64,000 bases of DNA from Carex sylvatica (Eukaryota > Streptophyta > Magnoliopsida > Poales > Cyperaceae): assembly GCA_964058845.1 (NCBI GenBank), contig CAXKVR010000093.1:496001-560000 (forward strand), read 5' to 3'. Positions 59,753-64,000 of this stretch are shown in pieces; position 1 is the stretch's first letter, and each line of letters starts with the position of its first letter. The notes below the pieces were generated by a model. The model was not told the origin of the DNA and ran no database searches. It saw only the letters and a list, made by a program, of their open reading frames with translations. Made by a program: the position numbers and the translations under genes.

Positions 59753-60083
59753 CTCATATATATATATATACATATATATATATATGTTTTACATGTGAAA
59801 TACATGGAACACACTTTATTATAAAAATAAGTATTGATTGTCTTCTAATGGATATGAGACGTGCAAAATGTTGAAAAAAATCAATGTTGCCGGTATTATT
59901 ATTTTTTTAGCGCTGTAGTAGCATCTTTTTTATAAAGTTTCAGTTATCATTGTAAAAAAGATAAATGACTTATACTATTTTACTCTTTATGTATTTGTTT
60001 CCTCTGTCACTTTGAACTACTGCAAGAGAGAGCAAGAGAGATGACTCTGTTTGTTTTAAAATATATATGTGTGTGTATATATA

Positions 60084-60101
60084 TAATATACCTACATGTT
60101 T

Positions 60102-60143
<42 letters not shown>

Positions 60144-60163
60144 AAACCTGTAGGTATATTATA
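60084..60163. repeat. (TA)n flanked by inverted TATACCTACAnGTTTCAATA
   Basis: AATATACCTACATGTTTCAA and TTGAAACCTGTAGGTATATT face each other across about 40 bp of TA repeat, which could extrude a cruciform. Confidence 0.8.
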
Positions 60164-63100
60164 ATAATTTAAATTGTCTTACAGGATTACATAGCTATAA
60201 AAGAGAAATTCTAAATGAAAAGAAAAACCAGCTAACTACTTAAATCTTAAATGTCCTCTAATTTAAAAAAGTAGAGATGTCTAAATTACCCACCTCTTCT
60301 CAAGTTATGAAAATGTAAATATATGTGTGTGTGTGTGTGGGCAAGTGCAAACAATTAATGCCATGCTTTCTCTTTATGGACCTAGTTTTGTACCATAAAT
60401 CATTCTCCCAATCTGAAAACTGTTGGATCGATCATAGTATATATGCAACTGGAGCTCCTCCATAAAGCTGGAACTTAGTTGGCCATTGAAGTTTCCCCGT
60501 GTGCCCCTTACCCAATTAGCCAGTAAGCAAAACGCCCTTGATTCCGTCACTGTGCTCCTGAATTTTTACCAACAACTCCCCCCTCTTTTCTTTTATGATT
60601 TGTTTTACATTCAATTCTGAACTTCATATTATTGATTTGTATCATAATGTACTTGAAGTTAAAGAGATTAAATATTACCTGTTCCGCCTAGTTCATCAAA
60701 TAAAGAAAACTTCAATTTTCTTATCCATAATACATTGCATAATCTCAGTGAATGCGGCCAATTGTTTAGGATTTACATAATCACACAAGCGCAAATGTCC
60801 TTCATCAACCGATTTCCATCTCATCAGCCACGTCACGAAATTCATTGACATTTAAATCACCTAGTTGACTCAGCTCTTCTAGATCATACATTTTCACGTT
60901 AGCATTGTTATATATCCTCTTACGATGTGTTCGTACACCTAAAAGAAAATCCAATATAAAATCTAATTTGCTTCAACTACTATTCTTAAAAGTACATATT
61001 TTTTTTTTTTTGATAAAATTTGTTCAAATTAATATTTTGCTGTGAGATGACTCAATAGCATCATGAGAAGCTAATGAAGCTACATCTATTTGAAGTGGAA
61101 TCTATGAAACTATTAGAACATTTGACCTTACAAGAGTATTTGGTATGGGATTATTGCTACTATTCTCTATTTCGATTTTGTCTATCTTTGCTGTCATTAT
61201 GAAATCATTTTTACTCAAACCACCTGAATGAGCAGAGAAAGATGTCAAGGATTGTAATTTTGTAAAAGCAAATGCATAGAAGACAATCTCATCTTTGATA
61301 GCTATACATATTCGATCTTTTAACATATATAGTAATATATAGTAATATACAAAGAAAAAATCAAATGGAATTTATTCTGCCGTGATTTGTATAGAAATGA
61401 AGGAAAAGTAAGGAAAGTAAGAAATAAGGAAAAGAAGAAATATATTGCTAAATTTTTGGAGTTTGCTCAATTTTAATTGTAACGTATCGTGTACTATTAT
61501 GTATGGCGAGTTTGTTTTTAACTAAATTTAGACTTTTATACATTATTCAGATGTATTTAATTAAAAGAAGACATATAGAATGATTGGAGGGCTGAGATTA
61601 AAATCCAAAATTTCATCTTTCAATCGTAGTCGTTGACGGATTGGACACCCAACGTACTTAATAATACAATGGAGATACGTCAAGTGGAGAAGACGATGTG
61701 ATATATTTGAGATCTGACGGTGGAATAATACTGAATTTGATGTCATCTAGAATATATATTTCTTGATTACTCAATATTGATCTGAGAACGAATGAAGAAG
61801 TCAGATTCTAAATAAACTGTCTAAGTAAAATATACAATTAAGAGAACTTATTGAGGGCTCTCCAATTATTTATATCGATTTTCAGAGAAGTGTATAGATG
61901 ATATATCCTTGATTATATATATGTTTTCCTAATATTGTACAACCTAAATATTGCAACAAAAAATAATTCAAAGACGACAACTTGAGGAATGTTTTTTTCA
62001 ATAAATTAAAATAAAGTGAAATATAAAGTGAATGAAAAATTAATTTTGTTATTCTATTTTTTTTTTCTGATCACAGAATGAAATAAGATGATTGGAAGCG
62101 GTGAAACTTCTGATTGCAATATAAGGTAAGTTTAAATCAGTAAGTTTTTCTTGAATTAACACATTCAGCTCTTTCTTGGCTAATGGAACTTTTAATTTGC
62201 CAATAAATATGACTGAACCACAAGAACAAAAGATATTCTCTTTACTATATTGTGTATATATATATCATTCTTTTGTTCTTACGACACTAAAATCTATATC
62301 GTGATACATCCTTCAACATTTTTCACAAAGTAAAAAGAACTAAATCATTGCCTTTGTTCATTCAGAATTTATCATATTTAGTCAGACAATAATTAACGGA
62401 GAGCCGCTATGGCATTCTTCTCATGGCAGTATTCACAATGGGGGTGCACTTTTTAGTAATCAGATAGCTACTATTAGCAAAAAAATCAGTATTATTTATT
62501 TGCCCAATCATATCATTTGGCTGCATAATTTTGCTTTATTGGCACTTGACAAGATTTATTCGACAAAATTTTGGTGCTAATTTGTGTGCAGTTCAATTAA
62601 TGATGGTTTTCTTGTTGGGTATTAGTTATTTACATTACTACAACAATGAAAGCTGTAATGAATTTGAAACTCATAGATTCAGAATCATTATAAGAATCCA
62701 ATATACTCTTTATCTTGTGGCAATATAACTTATATTGTGTAATATGATGGTAAGGAGTGTTCTTTTTTGAAGAAATTTAAAATAATGGTGGTCAAAGAGT
62801 TAACTAGAATTTAAGATTTTTATTTTTATTTTTTTAGGCCTATTTTAAGTTTATTATCATTTTCTTCTTCTTTATTTACTAGGCATAAGTATTTTGTATG
62901 GTTGAGATCAAATTATAATTGAGTTCTCTTTATAATTCAACTATTTGTAATTCATTGTAATATGTATATTATTTGTTAGATTTTATTAGGCCTTTTTAAA
63001 TATTTATAGTTTTACCAATACAATTATCATTATAAGAGTTCCGCATAAAAGCGAACTCAATGTGGAAACAATAAGTCTAGTTTAGTGGTACAATTTTTTT

Positions 63101-63380
63101 TTTGTTAAATCAACAAATACGATTATCGGAAAGCGCCACCAGCAAAAGATCCACCCACTCATGATCCTCCAGTAGTTGGCATTGTTGTATAAATCCGTCC
63201 AGCCCATTATCTGACCGCCACCGAGGGTCTCAGAACAACAATGAGTTACAACTAACAGGGGAAATACCAGGTGTACCATTAAGAGTTCCCTCCAGGTGCG
63301 ACTGACGGTAGAGAACCACCAGCTACGACTAACACCAGATCATCATGAGTTGAGTCTTGTATATATTTAGAAATCTTAAC
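60164..63380. other. Intergenic, no gene supported
   Basis: Frames of 60-75 codons occur on both strands (for example 61102-61326 minus) without a recognisable domain. A minus-strand stretch at 60815-60945 reads KMYDLEELSQLGDLNVNEF after a possible AG acceptor and could be a lone exon, but no partner exon was found. Confidence 0.4.
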
Positions 63381-63389
63381 AAATGTACA

Positions 63390-63421
63390 TGATTTTGATT
63401 TTCTCTAATGGCTAATATTTA

Positions 63422-63479
<58 letters not shown>

Positions 63480-63860
63480 GCAAAAGTGATAATATCCACC
63501 TGTTTCATTACGAAACCATTTAAATATTATATAAGGTCTTTCAAACTCATAAATGATTCAATTTTGGAAAAGAATGACTTCTAAATTCACAATTGATTAA
63601 TTTTTCTCGCAGGATATATATTTATAGTAGTTAAGTTAGTTACATATTTAACGAAAGGCATGCAAAGAAATACAAAATGGATGAAGGATGACAAGAAATG
63701 AATGATTTTACATTTTAAAATGTATGACAAATAATCATTTTTTATTAAATGCACTTAAGACAAGAAATATATAATTTTGTATCGGATTCCTACTAACATG
63801 ATATCAATTGTGAAGTAATTAATTTGTGTAGCCTTTAGTTATCTTCTACTCTCTTTCTCA
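63390..63860. repeat. Dispersed AT-rich repeat family (right-most copy)
   Basis: TTTTGATTTTCTCTAATGGC, then ATTTAAATATTATATA with a long (TA)n expansion, then GATTCAATTTTGGAAAAGAA and GAATGATTTTACATTTTAAA, in the same order as at 57801-58500. Confidence 0.75.
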
Positions 63861-64000
63861 GCCTTATCTGGGTCAAATATTGAGCATTGCCAGGGAGATG
63901 TGTTGGACAAAAAGATATTACCTGAACGGCCCATAGGCCCATGAAGCAAAAATAAATAAAAGCCTGGCTTTGGTAATTATTTACAAAGTGTGCGATAAAA

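Noticed and set aside
61102..61326. 74-codon minus-strand frame
   Set aside because: No recognisable domain and no neighbouring exon in a matching phase.
1..64000. CRISPR array, bacterial operon or plasmid features
   Set aside because: Spliced genes, plant gene families and plant transposons show this is nuclear plant DNA. The tandem repeats seen are minisatellites or transposon-internal repeats without unique spacers.

Overview
This is a stretch of plant nuclear DNA, almost certainly from a eudicot. It is AT-rich and full of short TA microsatellites. Its genes belong to land-plant families: a TBL/PMR5 acyl-esterase, a family-1 UGT, a GT61 glycosyltransferase and a cytosolic sulfotransferase. 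GT-AG introns are clear, and the repeats are typical plant transposons. I cannot name the species. The window is gene-poor: only three genes look intact (TBL, UGT and a transposon-borne plant-mobile-domain gene). The GT61, sulfotransferase and MULE transposase genes each carry reading-frame breaks.

Layout. 0-5 kb: foldback MITEs, one near-perfect hairpin and a decayed Copia-like gag remnant. 5.9-7.6 kb: a three-exon TBL gene on the minus strand, flanked on both sides by copies of the same roughly 1 kb segment. 9.2-12.7 kb: MITEs and a 0.9 kb tandem duplication. 13.4-14.8 kb: a single-exon UGT, minus strand, with a CACTA-like terminus inserted just upstream of its start. 15-19 kb: foldback MITEs and a tRNA-derived SINE with target-site duplication. 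19.1-21 kb: a GT61 gene with a frameshift. 22-26 kb: an ACGGGT-rich element, a 1,090 bp Copia-type solo LTR, a small hAT MITE and foldback MITEs.

26.5-35.7 kb: a 9.2 kb Mutator-like element (MULE) bounded by 214 bp terminal inverted repeats that differ, by eye, at two positions. From the left it carries a three-exon MuDR-type transposase with all catalytic residues but two in-frame stop codons. From the right, convergently, it carries an intact eight-exon, 820-residue plant mobile domain (PMD, MAIN-like) gene. The layout parallels maize MuDR (mudrA/mudrB), with a PMD gene in the second slot. It is the most interesting locus in the window.

36-39 kb: two sulfotransferase pseudogenes on the minus strand, one nearly full length with a single TGA and one a fragment. 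42-64 kb: mostly a dispersed AT-rich repeat family, interrupted by a second CACTA-like terminus, foldback MITEs, a 2.6 kb Gypsy-like solo LTR, a 437 bp hAT MITE with 8 bp target-site duplications, and no convincing host gene.

Other notable observations: a modular family of long foldback MITEs whose inner arms are conserved while their outer ends differ; and a GC-rich repeat unit (core AGTGCGGACGCACT) shared by the Copia-type and the Gypsy-type solo LTRs. All identities were judged by reading and hand translation; no database search was run.
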